From Streptomyces sp. NBC_00335 (GTDB lineage Bacteria; Actinomycetota; Actinomycetes; Streptomycetales; Streptomycetaceae): a stretch of 64,000 nucleotides of DNA. The translations under genes were made by a program, and so were the position numbers. Location: assembly GCF_036127095.1 (NCBI RefSeq), contig NZ_CP108006.1, positions 5,633,501-5,697,500 of the forward strand. The letters run 5' to 3'. Under the pieces are notes generated by a model. That model made no database searches. It saw only the letters and a program-made list of their open reading frames with translations, and was not told the origin of the DNA. Positions 18,075 through 27,194 of this stretch are shown piece by piece (within the stretch, counting starts at the first letter, position 1; every line of letters begins with the position of its first letter).

Positions 18075-20630
18075 CTAGCCCGCCGCCACGTCGCAGGCCT
18101 GCGCGCGCAGCGCCCGCGCCAGGTCGTCACGGGACTCCAGGACGAGCCGTCGCAGCGCCGGCGCAGCCGACTCGTGCGCCGACAGCCACGCGTCAGTCGC
18201 GTCCAGCGTCTCCTGGGAGTCCTGGAGGGACGGGTACAGCCCCCGCACCACGTCCATGCCGATCTGGATCGACCGGTCGGCCCAGATCCGCTCGATCACG
18301 GCGAAGTAGGGCTCCGCGTAAGGCGCCAGCAGCCCCCGCTGCGAAGACTGCTGCATCCCCGCGATCGTCGCCTCGACCAACGCGTTCGACAGCGTGTCCG
18401 ACTCCACCACCGCGGCCCACGCCTGGTCCTTGACCGCCGCGGACGGCCGCGCCGCCATGCACCGCACCTGGTGCCGCTTGCCCGACGCCGTGTCGTCCCG
18501 CGCCAGTTCCGCCGCGAGGACCTCCTCGCCGATCGCCCCGTGCGCGGCCAGCGGCAGCAGGAAGTCCCAGCGCAGCTCCTGGTCCACCTCCAGCCCGTCG
18601 ATCCGCGCCGATCCCTCCAGCAGCCCCAGCAGCAGCTGGAAGTCGCCCTCGGTCGCCGCACCCGCCGCGAAGAAGCGGGCCCAGGTGAGCTGGTGCTCCG
18701 ACCCCGGCTCGGCGAACCGCAGTTCCTGCAGCGCGCACGCCGCCAGCACCTTGCCGCCCTGCTCCCGCCAGTCGGGCGCCGCGTAGTGGTTGACCGCGGT
18801 CAGGGCCTGCGCGTGCAGCATCTGCAGGACGCCGACGTCCGTCTCCCGGCCCGCGTGGGCCAGTACGAGCGAGACGAAGTCCCGCGCCGGCATCAGCCCG
18901 TCACGCGTCAGGTTCCACAGCGCCGACCAGCACAGCGCGCGGCTGAGCGGGTCCGCCACCGAGCCCAGGTGCGAGCGCAGCGTGGCCAGCGACGACTCGT
19001 CGAAGCGGATCTTGCAGTAGGTCAGGTCCTCGTCGTTGACGAGCACCAGGGCGGGCTTCTCCTGCCCCGCCAGCTCGCCGACGACCGTCCGGGCCCCCGC
19101 GACGTCCGCCTCGGCCCGTGCGTAGCGCACCAGCGCGCCGTCCGGGTCCAGCCGGTACAGGCCCACCGCGACCCGGTGCGGGCGCAGCTCGGCGCCGTCC
19201 TGGACCACCGCCAGCTCGGTCACCCGGCCGCCCGCGTCGCAGGTCACCACCGGGGTCAGCGCGTTCACGCCGGCCGTCTGCAGCCAGGCCCGCGACCATT
19301 CGGCCATGTCCCGGCCGGAGACGTCCGCGAGTACCGACAGCAGGTCGTCCAGGGTGGTGTTCCCGTAGGCGTTCGCCTTGAAGTAGCGCCGCGCGCCCTC
19401 CAGGAAGGCGTCCCGGCCCACGTAGGCCACGAGCTGCTTGAGCACCGCCGCGCCCTTGGCGTAGGTGATGCCGTCGAAGTTCAGCTTGGCGTCCTCCAGG
19501 TCACGGATGTCGGCCGTGATCGGGTGGGTGGACGGCAGCTGGTCGGCCCGGTAGGCCCACGCCTTGCGGCTGTTGGCGAAGGTGACCCACGCCTGGTCGA
19601 AGCGGGTGGCCTCGACCAGTGCGAAGGAGCCCATGAAGTCCGCGAAGGACTCCTTCAGCCACAGGTCGTCCCACCACTTCATGGTGACCAGGTCGCCGAA
19701 CCACATGTGCGCCATCTCGTGCAGGATCGTGTTCGCGCGCCGCTCGTACGAGGCCTGCGTGACCTTCCCGCGGAAGATGTACTCCTCCCGGAAGGTCACC
19801 ATCCCCGGGTTCTCCATCGCGCCCAGGTTGTACTCCGGCACGAAGGCCTGGTCGTACTTCCCGAAGGGGTACGGGTAGTCGAAGATCTCGTGGAAGAGAT
19901 CGAAGCCCTGCTTCGTGACGAGGAACACCTCGTCCGCGTCGAAGTGCTTCGCCAGCCCCTTGCGGCAGATCGCGCCGAGCGGGATCGTCAGGTCCCCGCG
20001 CGTGTAGGAGTCCGTGACGTAGTGGTACGGCCCCGCCACCACGCAGGTGATGTACGTGGAGATCGGCGCGGTCTCGGCGAACCGCCGGGTCTGCCCCTCG
20101 CGGGACTCCTCGACCCCGTTGCTCCAGACCTGCCAGCCCTCGGGCGCCGTCACCTCGAAGCGGTACGGGGCCTTGAGGTCGGGCTGCTCGAAGTTCGCGT
20201 ACACCCGCCGGGCGTCGGCCGGTTCGTACTGGGTGTAGAGGTAGACCTCGCCGTCCTCCGGGTCCACGAAGCGGTGCATGCCCTCGCCGGTCCGGCTGTA
20301 CGCGCAGTCGGCGTCGACCACGAGCACGTTCTCGGAGGCCAGGTCGTCCAGGGCGATCCGCGCGCCGTCGAAGACGACGGCCGGGTCCAGCTCGCGCCCG
20401 TTGAGGCTCACGCTGTTCACCGCGGGCGCGATGAGGTCCGCGAAGCTCGATGCCCCCGGAGCGGCGGCGCGGAAGCGGACGGTGGTCACCGAGCGGAAGG
20501 TCCTGGGGCCGTCGGCCGGTTCGGCCTCGTCCACCGCGGACCTCAGGTCGAGGACCACCTCGTACCCGTCGACGGACAGCAGCTCGGCCCGCTCGCGGGC
20601 CTCGTCACGGGACAGATTCTCTCCGGGCAC
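18075..20630 (-). CDS. pepN: aminopeptidase N, second paralogue (M1)
   Basis: An 851-residue M1 metallopeptidase paralogous to 5052-7622. The start is GTG 20630: GAAGGAG lies five bases upstream, and the N-terminus PGENLSRDEARERAELLSVDGYE aligns residue-for-residue with the other copy, in two parts PGTNLTREEAQQR and AKLLSVDSYE. The catalytic motifs are intact: GAMENPG, HEMAH (His304, Glu305, His308) and Glu327 in LKESFA. Differences in the C-terminal helical domain are extensive, so the copies are old paralogues. The product probably differs in substrate preference. Downstream is another copy of the intergenic repeat. Confidence 0.96.
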   Translation of the reverse strand: MPGENLSRDEARERAELLSVDGYEVVLDLRSAVDEAEPADGPRTFRSVTTVRFRAAAPGASSFADLIAPAVNSVSLNGRELDPAVVFDGARIALDDLASENVLVVDADCAYSRTGEGMHRFVDPEDGEVYLYTQYEPADARRVYANFEQPDLKAPYRFEVTAPEGWQVWSNGVEESREGQTRRFAETAPISTYITCVVAGPYHYVTDSYTRGDLTIPLGAICRKGLAKHFDADEVFLVTKQGFDLFHEIFDYPYPFGKYDQAFVPEYNLGAMENPGMVTFREEYIFRGKVTQASYERRANTILHEMAHMWFGDLVTMKWWDDLWLKESFADFMGSFALVEATRFDQAWVTFANSRKAWAYRADQLPSTHPITADIRDLEDAKLNFDGITYAKGAAVLKQLVAYVGRDAFLEGARRYFKANAYGNTTLDDLLSVLADVSGRDMAEWSRAWLQTAGVNALTPVVTCDAGGRVTELAVVQDGAELRPHRVAVGLYRLDPDGALVRYARAEADVAGARTVVGELAGQEKPALVLVNDEDLTYCKIRFDESSLATLRSHLGSVADPLSRALCWSALWNLTRDGLMPARDFVSLVLAHAGRETDVGVLQMLHAQALTAVNHYAAPDWREQGGKVLAACALQELRFAEPGSEHQLTWARFFAAGAATEGDFQLLLGLLEGSARIDGLEVDQELRWDFLLPLAAHGAIGEEVLAAELARDDTASGKRHQVRCMAARPSAAVKDQAWAAVVESDTLSNALVEATIAGMQQSSQRGLLAPYAEPYFAVIERIWADRSIQIGMDVVRGLYPSLQDSQETLDATDAWLSAHESAAPALRRLVLESRDDLARALRAQACDVAAG

Positions 20631-20740
20631 GTGCACTCCTTCGTGCGTGATCGCGATACCTGACCGAATCCTCCCACGGGGGAATGCGTGTGCGGTCGGA
20701 GCGGTTGGGCAGGGAGGAACGTTCCGATCTGAGGAGAGAC

Positions 20741-21388
20741 ATGGCTGACACCCAGGTGCGCGAGAAGACCGCCGTCGACTTCTGGTTCGACCCGCTCTGC
20801 CCCTGGGCCTGGATGACGTCCCGCTGGATGCTGGAGGTCGAGAAGGTCCGTGACGTAGAGGTCCGCTGGCACGTGATGAGCCTCGCGGTCCTCAACGAGA
20901 ACAAGCTCGACGAACTGCCCGAGCAGTACCGCGAGCTGCTCGGCCCCAAGGGCTGGGCTCCCGTGCGCGTGGTCGTCGCCGCCCAGCAGAAGTTCGGCGA
21001 CGAGGTGACCGGCAAGCTCTACACCGCGCTGGGCACCCGCTTCCACAACGGGGGAACGGGCCCGACCCGCGAGGCCATCGCCGAGGCCCTGAACGAGGTG
21101 GGCCTGCCCGCCGAGCTGCTCCACTACGCGGACTCCGACGAGTACGACGAGGTCCTGCGCGACTCCCACAACGACGGCATCAACCGCGTCGGCCAGGAGG
21201 TCGGCACCCCGGTCATCTCCGTGCCCGGCGCCGACGGCGAAGAGGTCGCCTTCTTCGGCCCGGTCGTCACCCCCGCCCCGCGCGGCGAGGCCGCGGCCCG
21301 CCTCTGGGACGGCACCCTGCTCGTCGCCTCCACCCCGGGCTTCTACGAGATCAAGCGCACCCGCACGCAGGGCCCGATCTTCGACTAG
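20741..21388 (+). CDS. DsbA-family oxidoreductase (mycothiol-dependent nitroreductase type)
   Basis: A 215-residue thioredoxin-fold protein starting at ATG 20741 behind GAGGAGA. It matches the mycobacterial Rv2466c group: FWFDPLCPWAWMTSRWMLEVEK, HVMSLAVLNEN, EVGTPVISV with the cis-Pro, FFGPVV and the C-terminal EIKRTRTQGPIFD. The active site reads CPWA rather than CPWC, so the second cysteine is replaced and chemistry must be monothiol, probably using mycothiol. Divergent from the second aminopeptidase N gene, with 110 bases between starts. Confidence 0.88.
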   Translation: MADTQVREKTAVDFWFDPLCPWAWMTSRWMLEVEKVRDVEVRWHVMSLAVLNENKLDELPEQYRELLGPKGWAPVRVVVAAQQKFGDEVTGKLYTALGTRFHNGGTGPTREAIAEALNEVGLPAELLHYADSDEYDEVLRDSHNDGINRVGQEVGTPVISVPGADGEEVAFFGPVVTPAPRGEAAARLWDGTLLVASTPGFYEIKRTRTQGPIFD

Positions 21389-21437
21389 TCGCGGCTCCCG
21401 GGAGGCGGGCGTCCCCTTCCTCCCTTAACGTCCCCCT

Positions 21438-22166
21438 ATGGGGACCAGCTCGACGCACGACAGTACGCGCGGGGAACCGCTCGGCCGCAGCGGCGGCCGG
21501 GCGGAGCCCGCGATACCGAACGGCAACGCCGCGCACGCCGCCCTGCCCGCACGCCCCCGAGACCGGGTGCTGCGGGCAGCTTGCGTCGTGGTGCCCCCGC
21601 TGTGGACGGCCCTCGGGGTCCACCAGGCCGCCGGCACCCTGCGCCACTACCTCCGCGGCACGGGCCGCCCGTACCGGGTCGACGCGCGGGCCCTGCTCGC
21701 CGTGCCCGCCGTACGGCAGGACGTGGACCGGCGCCTGGCCGAGTGGCGCCGGGACGCGCGGGCGCTCGGCGAGCCCGGCGCGTACGCGGCGGACAGCGGC
21801 TGGCGCGGGGTGCTGATCAGCCGGCGCGCCCGCGAGGGAGGCAGCGCGGACTGGTGGCTGGCGCTGCGCGGGGCCCAGTACCGGATCAGCGGCACGGTAC
21901 GGGTCCACGAGGACGGCTCCGTGGTGAGCGACTACCGGTTCCAGGTGCACAAGAGCTGGAACTTCGACCGGGGCGAGTCGGAGTTCGGCGTCCCCTTCAC
22001 CCCGTTCGCCCGGCTCCACGAGACCGGGCTGGCGCGGGAGTTCACGGTGGTCGGGGAGGTGGACGGACTGGTCGACCAGGCGGCCGGCGCGGGAAGCGCA
22101 GAAGGCCCCCGCGAGTCACGTCCTCACGGGGGCCTTCTGGTGGACACGCCCGCGAGTGAAGGTTGA
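21438..22166 (+). CDS. hypothetical protein
   Basis: A 242-residue protein I do not recognise. Residues 1-45 are Arg/Gly/Pro-rich and probably disordered; one hydrophobic stretch lies near 45-65 (AACVVVPPLWTALGV). The middle holds helical charged sequence (VRQDVDRRLAEWRRDARALGE) and a beta-rich half with WWLALRGAQYRISGTVRVHEDGS and DYRFQVHKSWNF. The last 25 codons run through a terminator-like hairpin (22100-22138), so the true end of a functional protein may have been extended. Convergent with sodF. Confidence 0.6.
   Translation: MGTSSTHDSTRGEPLGRSGGRAEPAIPNGNAAHAALPARPRDRVLRAACVVVPPLWTALGVHQAAGTLRHYLRGTGRPYRVDARALLAVPAVRQDVDRRLAEWRRDARALGEPGAYAADSGWRGVLISRRAREGGSADWWLALRGAQYRISGTVRVHEDGSVVSDYRFQVHKSWNFDRGESEFGVPFTPFARLHETGLAREFTVVGEVDGLVDQAAGAGSAEGPRESRPHGGLLVDTPASEG
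22100..22138. terminator. hairpin terminator inside the end of a reading frame
   Basis: 12-bp perfect arms AGAAGGCCCCCG / CGGGGGCCTTCT. It lies within the last codons of 21438-22166 and just beyond the 3' end of the convergent sodF gene. Confidence 0.65.
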
Positions 22167-22204
22167 GAAGACGATCACGAGGCGGACGGGCTGGGTGGCG
22201 CTGA

Positions 22205-22861
22205 TCAGCCCTTGACGGGGATCAGCAGCGGGGTGTTCGCCTTGGCGTCTGCGTAGCGCTTGGCCACGTCCTGCCAGTTGACGACGTTCCACATCGCCTC
22301 GATGAAGTCCACCTTCTGGTTCTTGTACTGAAGGTAGAAGGCGTGCTCCCAGGCGTCGAACACGAGGACCGGGGTGCTGGCCACGCCGACGTTGCCCTGG
22401 TGGTCGTAGATCTGCTCGACGATCAGGCGGCCGCTGACGGGCTCGTACGCGAGCACGCCCCAGCCGGAGCCCTGGGTCGCGGAGGACGCGAAGGTCAGCT
22501 GCTTCCTGAACTTCGCGAAGGAGCCGAAGGATTCGGTGATCGCGTCGGCCAGCTCGCCCAGGCCGTCGGCCGCGGTGGGCTCGCCGCCGCCCTCGCCGGT
22601 CTTCGGGCTGGCCATGTTGTGCCAGTAGATGCTGTGCAGGATGTGGCCGGAGAGGTGGAAGGCCAGGTTCTTCTCCAGGCCGTTCAGCGCACCCCAGTTC
22701 TCCTTGTCGCGCGCCTCCGCCAGCTGCTCCAGCGTGTTGTTGGCGCCCGTGACGTAGGCCGCGTGGTGCTTGTCGTGGTGCAGCTCGATGATCTGCGGGT
22801 TGATCACCGGTTCGAGAGCCGCGTAGTCGTAAGGAAGCTCAGGAAGCGTGTAAATGGCCAT
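22205..22861 (-). CDS. sodF: superoxide dismutase, Fe-type
   Basis: A 218-residue cytosolic enzyme converting superoxide to oxygen and peroxide. It starts with [16 protein letters not shown]; metal ligands by alignment are His28 (ELHHDKHH), His76 (ILHSIYWHN), Asp169 and His173 ([10 protein letters not shown]). In Streptomyces this Fe/Zn enzyme is repressed when nickel is available, through Nur, with the Ni enzyme taking over. A site matching the Nur box lies 37 bases upstream of the start (22898-22914). Divergent or convergent neighbours are unrelated. Confidence 0.95.
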   Translation of the reverse strand: MAIYTLPELPYDYAALEPVINPQIIELHHDKHHAAYVTGANNTLEQLAEARDKENWGALNGLEKNLAFHLSGHILHSIYWHNMASPKTGEGGGEPTAADGLGELADAITESFGSFAKFRKQLTFASSATQGSGWGVLAYEPVSGRLIVEQIYDHQGNVGVASTPVLVFDAWEHAFYLQYKNQKVDFIEAMWNVVNWQDVAKRYADAKANTPLLIPVKG

Positions 22862-22897
22862 GCGTGTATCCGGTCCCCTCGGCGTGCCAACTGCTTA

Positions 22898-22914
22898 TTG
22901 CAATCAATGCGCAA
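22898..22914 (-). promoter_or_regulatory. Nur-box-like operator of sodF
   Basis: On the sodF strand the site reads TTGCGC-ATTGA-TTGCAA, matching the published Nur consensus tTGCaa-N5-ttGCAA except for two positions. It lies 37-53 bases upstream of the ATG, where repressor binding would block the promoter in the presence of nickel. Confidence 0.7.
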
Positions 22915-22983
22915 CTGCACGCTAGCAGTATCTATTCCTCAGTTCTCATAAGGGTCACCTCACTTGACCGGACCTCCACAACG

Positions 22984-23025
22984 CCGAAGGCCGGGCCCAT
23001 GCGATCGCATGAGCCCGGCCTTCGG
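22984..23025. terminator. hairpin terminator
   Basis: 13-bp arms CCGAAGGCCGGGC / GCCCGGCCTTCGG enclosing a perfect 14-bp palindrome CATGCGATCGCATG at the tip. It terminates the permease gene 23044-24459. Confidence 0.7.
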
Positions 23026-23043
23026 GACGGCTGTACGGCGGGG

Positions 23044-24459
23044 TTACGCGGCTTCGCGCGCCGCCGCCCGGCGCTGGATGACGTAGCCGGTGGCGGCCAG
23101 GGCCACGGTCAGGCCGCCGGTGAAGACGAGCTGGATCCGGGTGTCGTCGCCCATCGCCATCAGGACCAGGACCCCGACGAGCCCGGCCAGCGCGACCCAG
23201 GTCAGATACGGGAAGCCCCACATCTTCACGACCAGCTTCTCGGGGGCCTCGCGCTCCGTGCGGCGCCGCAGCACGAACTGCGAGACGGCGATGAAGCCCC
23301 AGACCACGAGGATGACCCCGCCGACCATGTTCAGCAGCCAGGCGAAGAGGGTGTCCGGGTACCAGTACGACAGCAGCACGGTGACGAAGCCGAAACCGGA
23401 GGAGGCCAGCACCGCCCGGCGCGGCACCCGGCCGGAGAGCTTGCCCAGTGCCTTGGGGCCCTGGCCGCGGGCGACCAGGGAGTAGGCCATGCGGGAGGAG
23501 CCGTAGATGTTCGCGTTCATCGCGGACAGCAGGGCGATCAGGATGACCACGTTCATGACCTGCCCGGCGTGCGGGATGCCCAGGTGGTCCAGGGTGGCCG
23601 CGTACGGGCCCTCGGTGGTGACCGCCGGGTCGTTCCACGGCAGCAGCGTGACGATGACCAGCATCGAGCCGACGTAGACGATCGCGATCCGCCACATGGT
23701 GGTCTTCACGGCCTTGGCGACGCCCCGGACCGGGTTGTCGGACTCGGCGGCCGCGATGGTCACCGTCTCCAGACCGCCGTACGCGACCACGGAGGCGAGC
23801 AGGCCGACCAGCAGCCCGTCCACGCCATTGGGCAGGAAGCCGCCGTCGTGCAGCAGGTTGGCGGTGCCGGGGGAGCCGGTGCCGGGCAGCATGCCGAGGA
23901 CGGCCAGCACGCCCAGGCCCAGGAAGAGGCCGATCGCGCCGATCTTCAGGGCGGCGAACCAGAACTCGAACTCGCCGAAGTGGGAGACGGCGGCCAGGTT
24001 GGAGCCGCAGAACATCGCCATGAAGACCAGCACCCACATCCACGAGGGGGTGCCCGGGAACCAGCCCGTCATGATGTGCGCCGCGCCGATGGCCTCGATG
24101 GCCACGCCCACGCACAGCAGGGTCCAGAACATCCAGCCGGCGGTGAAACCGGCCCACGGGCCGATGGCCCGCTCCGCGTGCACCGAGAAGGAGCCGGAGG
24201 CGGGGTTCGCGGCGGACATCTCGCCGAGCATCCGCATCACGAACATCACGAGCAGCCCGGAAGCGGCGTACGCGAGCACGATCGAGGGCCCGGCCGCCGC
24301 GATGCCGGCGCCGGAGCCGACGAAGAGACCCGCGCCGATGACCCCGCCGAGGGCGATCATCGAAAGGTGGCGCTGCTTGAGTCCGTTGCCGAGGGGCGAT
24401 CCGGCTTCGGGCCGGTTCGCGGCCTCTTGCTCGGGCGGGGTCAGGGTGCTCTGGCTCAT
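23044..24459 (-). CDS. amino acid permease, APC superfamily (copy 1)
   Basis: A 471-residue, 12-helix amino acid/proton transporter starting at ATG 24459 (MSQSTLTPPEQEA). No Shine-Dalgarno sequence is visible before this ATG. The AAT-family signature is present in TM1 (RHLSMIALGGVIGAGLFVGSG) and later MRMLGEMSAANPASGSFSVHAERAIG. Hydrophilic N- and C-termini (C-terminal QRRAAAREAA) face the cytoplasm. First of three related permeases on the same strand within 6.3 kb. It is divergent from an SDR gene. The substrate cannot be assigned by sequence reading; GABA/aromatic/cationic families share these motifs. Confidence 0.9.
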   Translation of the reverse strand: MSQSTLTPPEQEAANRPEAGSPLGNGLKQRHLSMIALGGVIGAGLFVGSGAGIAAAGPSIVLAYAASGLLVMFVMRMLGEMSAANPASGSFSVHAERAIGPWAGFTAGWMFWTLLCVGVAIEAIGAAHIMTGWFPGTPSWMWVLVFMAMFCGSNLAAVSHFGEFEFWFAALKIGAIGLFLGLGVLAVLGMLPGTGSPGTANLLHDGGFLPNGVDGLLVGLLASVVAYGGLETVTIAAAESDNPVRGVAKAVKTTMWRIAIVYVGSMLVIVTLLPWNDPAVTTEGPYAATLDHLGIPHAGQVMNVVILIALLSAMNANIYGSSRMAYSLVARGQGPKALGKLSGRVPRRAVLASSGFGFVTVLLSYWYPDTLFAWLLNMVGGVILVVWGFIAVSQFVLRRRTEREAPEKLVVKMWGFPYLTWVALAGLVGVLVLMAMGDDTRIQLVFTGGLTVALAATGYVIQRRAAAREAA

Positions 24460-24624
24460 GGGGAGGTGCCTGTCCGGTGTGCGGTGGGACGGGAGGGAGT
24501 GCCCCAGTCTCGCCCGTGTCCGCTCCCCGGACCTTATGTGTCCGTTATCCGGACAGGCGGATGACCGGGTGTGATCATCCCCGTACGCTGGCGCATCGGA
24601 CCGGAGCGCACGACGGAGGGCCGA

Positions 24625-25407
24625 ATGGACCACGGAATAAGGGAATTGGCCGCGACGGGCCGGGGCGTGCTCGTCACCGGAGCCTCGCGGGGCATCGGAC
24701 GGGCGATCGCCACGGCGTTCGCCGAGCAGGGCGACCGGGTCGCGGTGCACTGCACGGTCCGCGGGCCCGACGCCGAGCGGACCCTCGCGGAGCTGCCGGG
24801 CGAGGGGCACGTCCTCGTCGCCGGCGACCTCGCCGACCCGGCGCGCGTGGAAGCCCTCGCCGCCGAGGCCCAGAAGGCGCTCGGCGGGATCGACGTCCTC
24901 GTGAACAATGCCGCCGTGATGGTCGCGCATCCGCTGCCCACCACCTCGTACGCCGACTGGCAGGCCGCCTGGCAGCACACTGCCGCGGTCAACCTCTTCG
25001 GCGCCGCCAACCTGGCCTACTGCGCGGCCCGCCACATGATCGACGGCGGCCGCGAGGGGCGCATCGTCAACATCGGCTCGCGCGGTGCCTTCCGGGGCGA
25101 GCCCGACCACCCCGCCTACGGCGCCACCAAGGCCGCGCTGCACGCGCTGGGCCAGTCCCTCGCCGTCTCCCTCGCCCCGCACGGCATCGCGGTGGCCGCC
25201 GTCGCACCCGGTTTCGTCGCCACCGAGCGGGTCGCCGGCCGGCTGGAGGGGGAGGAAGGCGAGCGGATCCGGGCGCAGAGCCCCTTCGGCCGGGTGGGAA
25301 CCCCGCAGGAGATCGCCGCCGCCGTGCTCCACCTGGCCTCGCCCGCGGCGCGCTGGAGCTCGGGCGCCGTCCTCGACGTCAACGGGGCCTCGTACCTGCG
25401 CACCTGA
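24625..25407 (+). CDS. short-chain dehydrogenase/reductase
   Basis: A 260-residue classical SDR. The start is ATG 24625 behind GGAGGG; an upstream in-frame start lacks support. It has the cofactor motif TGASRGIGRA, NNAAV, catalytic Ser in NIGSRG, and the YGATK catalytic Tyr-Lys pair, then PGFVATE and the C-terminal substrate-loop region. It lies between two divergent/convergent permeases on the other strand. A perfect hairpin terminator (25458-25496) follows. Substrate unknown. Confidence 0.9.
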   Translation: MDHGIRELAATGRGVLVTGASRGIGRAIATAFAEQGDRVAVHCTVRGPDAERTLAELPGEGHVLVAGDLADPARVEALAAEAQKALGGIDVLVNNAAVMVAHPLPTTSYADWQAAWQHTAAVNLFGAANLAYCAARHMIDGGREGRIVNIGSRGAFRGEPDHPAYGATKAALHALGQSLAVSLAPHGIAVAAVAPGFVATERVAGRLEGEEGERIRAQSPFGRVGTPQEIAAAVLHLASPAARWSSGAVLDVNGASYLRT

Positions 25408-25457
25408 TGCCTCTGGGGCCTGATGCACCTGGCACCTGACGCCTCGCGCACCTGACG

Positions 25458-25496
25458 CGCGAAGGCCCCCGCGCGGGGTGCGCGGGGGCCTTCGCG
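25458..25496. terminator. strong bidirectional hairpin terminator
   Basis: 17-bp perfect arms CGCGAAGGCCCCCGCGC and complement, with a 5-base loop, between the converging SDR and permease genes. Confidence 0.8.
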
Positions 25497-25512
25497 GGGG
25501 ACCGGCCGGTGG

Positions 25513-26910
25513 TCAGGCCTTCGCGGCCCGGAGCTCGCGGACCCATGCCACCAGCAGCACCGCGGCCGCGGCACCCGAGGACCACAGCAACTGCGGCCGC
25601 GCCGAATCGTCGAACAGCATCAGGACCAGCACCGTGGCCATCCCGATCAGCGCCGCCCACGTCGCGTACGGGAACAGCCACATCGGCAGCGTCAGCCGCT
25701 CCGGCATGTCCCGCTCGATCTTCCTGCGCAGCTTCAGCTGCGAGACCGCGATCAGGGCCCACACGAAGATCAGCACCGCGCCGACCGCGTTGAGCATGTA
25801 GAGGAAGATCGTGTCCGGCCACAGCAGGTTCAGCACCACCGAGACGAACCCGAAGGCCACCGACGCGAAGACCGCCCGGCGCGGCACCCCGCCGCCCGAC
25901 ACCTTCAGCAGGGACTTCGGCGCCTCGCCCCGCTCCGCCAGCGAGAACACCATGCGCGAGGACCCGTACAGGTTCGCGTTGAGCGCCGACAGCAGGGCCA
26001 CGAAGATCACGACGTCCATGATCTGGCCGGCGTGCGCGATGCCGATCGAGTCGAGGACGGCCACGTACGGGCTCTGGCCCGGCGTCAGCGAGTCCCACGG
26101 CAGCAGGGTCACGATGACCAGCATCGAGCCGACGTAGAAGAAGAGGATGCGCCACACGGCGCTGCGCACCGCGCGGGACACGGACCGGGCGGGGTCGTCC
26201 GACTCGGCGGCCGCGATGGTGACGACCTCCAGGCCGCCGAAGGCGAAGACGACGGCCAGCATGCCGGCGACCACACCGCTCGCGCCGTTCGGGAAGAAGC
26301 CGCCCTGGCCGGTCAGGTTGGCCATCCCGACCGGATCCGTGTCCGGCAGCAGGCCGAAGACGGCCAGCGCGCCGAGGACCAGGAACAGCACGATCGCGCC
26401 GACCTTGAGCGCCGCGAACCAGAACTCGAACTCGCCGAAGTTCCGCACGGCGGCCAGGTTGCTCACGGTGAAGACCACCATGAAGACGAGCACCCAGACC
26501 CACTGGTCCACCGAGGGCAGCCAGCCGTTCGCGATCTTCGCCGCGGCGGTCGCCTCCACGGCCAGCACCACGACCAGCAGGAACCAGTACAGCCAGCCGG
26601 CCGAGAAACCGGCCCAGCGGCCGAGCGCCTTCTCCGCGTAGACCGAGAAGGAGCCGGAGGCGGGCATCGCCGCCGACATCTCCCCGAGCGCCCGCATCAC
26701 CAGCATCGCGAGGATGCCCGCGAGCAGGTACGAGCAGATGATCGCGGGACCGGCGATGGTGATGCCGGCGCCGGAGCCGACGAACAGCCCGGCGCCGATC
26801 ACGCCGCCGAGGCCCAGCATGGTCAGGTGGCGCTGTTTGAGGCTGTGGCTCAGGGGCTCGGGTGGGAGCTCGTCCGTGGTGCCGGGAGGGGCGGACGGGA
26901 GGTCGCGCAT
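25513..26910 (-). CDS. amino acid permease, APC superfamily (copy 2)
   Basis: A 465-residue, 12-helix permease starting at ATG 26910 (MRDLPSAPPGTTDE). Conserved APC segments include KQRHLTMLGLGGVIGAGLF, MRALGEMSAAMPASGSFSVYAEKALG and NLYGSSRMVFSLAERGEAP. It is clearly homologous to the copies at 23044 and 27847 but differs along its whole length, so these are old duplicates. Upstream of the start a 76-bp imperfect inverted region (GGGTGCTC 26914-26921 / GAGCACCC 26990-26997) may be regulatory. Divergent from bioY. Confidence 0.9.
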   Translation of the reverse strand: MRDLPSAPPGTTDELPPEPLSHSLKQRHLTMLGLGGVIGAGLFVGSGAGITIAGPAIICSYLLAGILAMLVMRALGEMSAAMPASGSFSVYAEKALGRWAGFSAGWLYWFLLVVVLAVEATAAAKIANGWLPSVDQWVWVLVFMVVFTVSNLAAVRNFGEFEFWFAALKVGAIVLFLVLGALAVFGLLPDTDPVGMANLTGQGGFFPNGASGVVAGMLAVVFAFGGLEVVTIAAAESDDPARSVSRAVRSAVWRILFFYVGSMLVIVTLLPWDSLTPGQSPYVAVLDSIGIAHAGQIMDVVIFVALLSALNANLYGSSRMVFSLAERGEAPKSLLKVSGGGVPRRAVFASVAFGFVSVVLNLLWPDTIFLYMLNAVGAVLIFVWALIAVSQLKLRRKIERDMPERLTLPMWLFPYATWAALIGMATVLVLMLFDDSARPQLLWSSGAAAAVLLVAWVRELRAAKA

Positions 26911-27077
26911 GAAGGGTGCTCGTACTCTCTAAGGCCTCGCGGCGGTGGGGGCTCCGCGACAGTTGGAGGGACCCTACAGTCTCTCCGGAGAGCACCCATC
27001 CGCGCAAAACGGACGTGTTGTCGTTCATTGCCCGTGATGCGGATCACTGCACCCGGGGCGCGGAGTGGGGTCTTTGT

Positions 27078-27103
27078 GTACTCCCCACCAAACCGGGGAG
27101 TAC
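27078..27103. promoter_or_regulatory. inverted repeat upstream of bioY
   Basis: 9-bp perfect arms GTACTCCCC / GGGGAGTAC with an 8-base loop, about 92 bases before the bioY start. It may be an operator or an mRNA-leader hairpin. The rest of 26911-27194 shows no gene. Confidence 0.4.
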
Positions 27104-27194
27104 GGCTTTGTCCCGGGCAGCCCTGATGCGGCCCCGGACCCGGAACTAACGTCGGTGATCGTCCCTGTCGACCCCACCTCCCGCGGAGTCCCCG

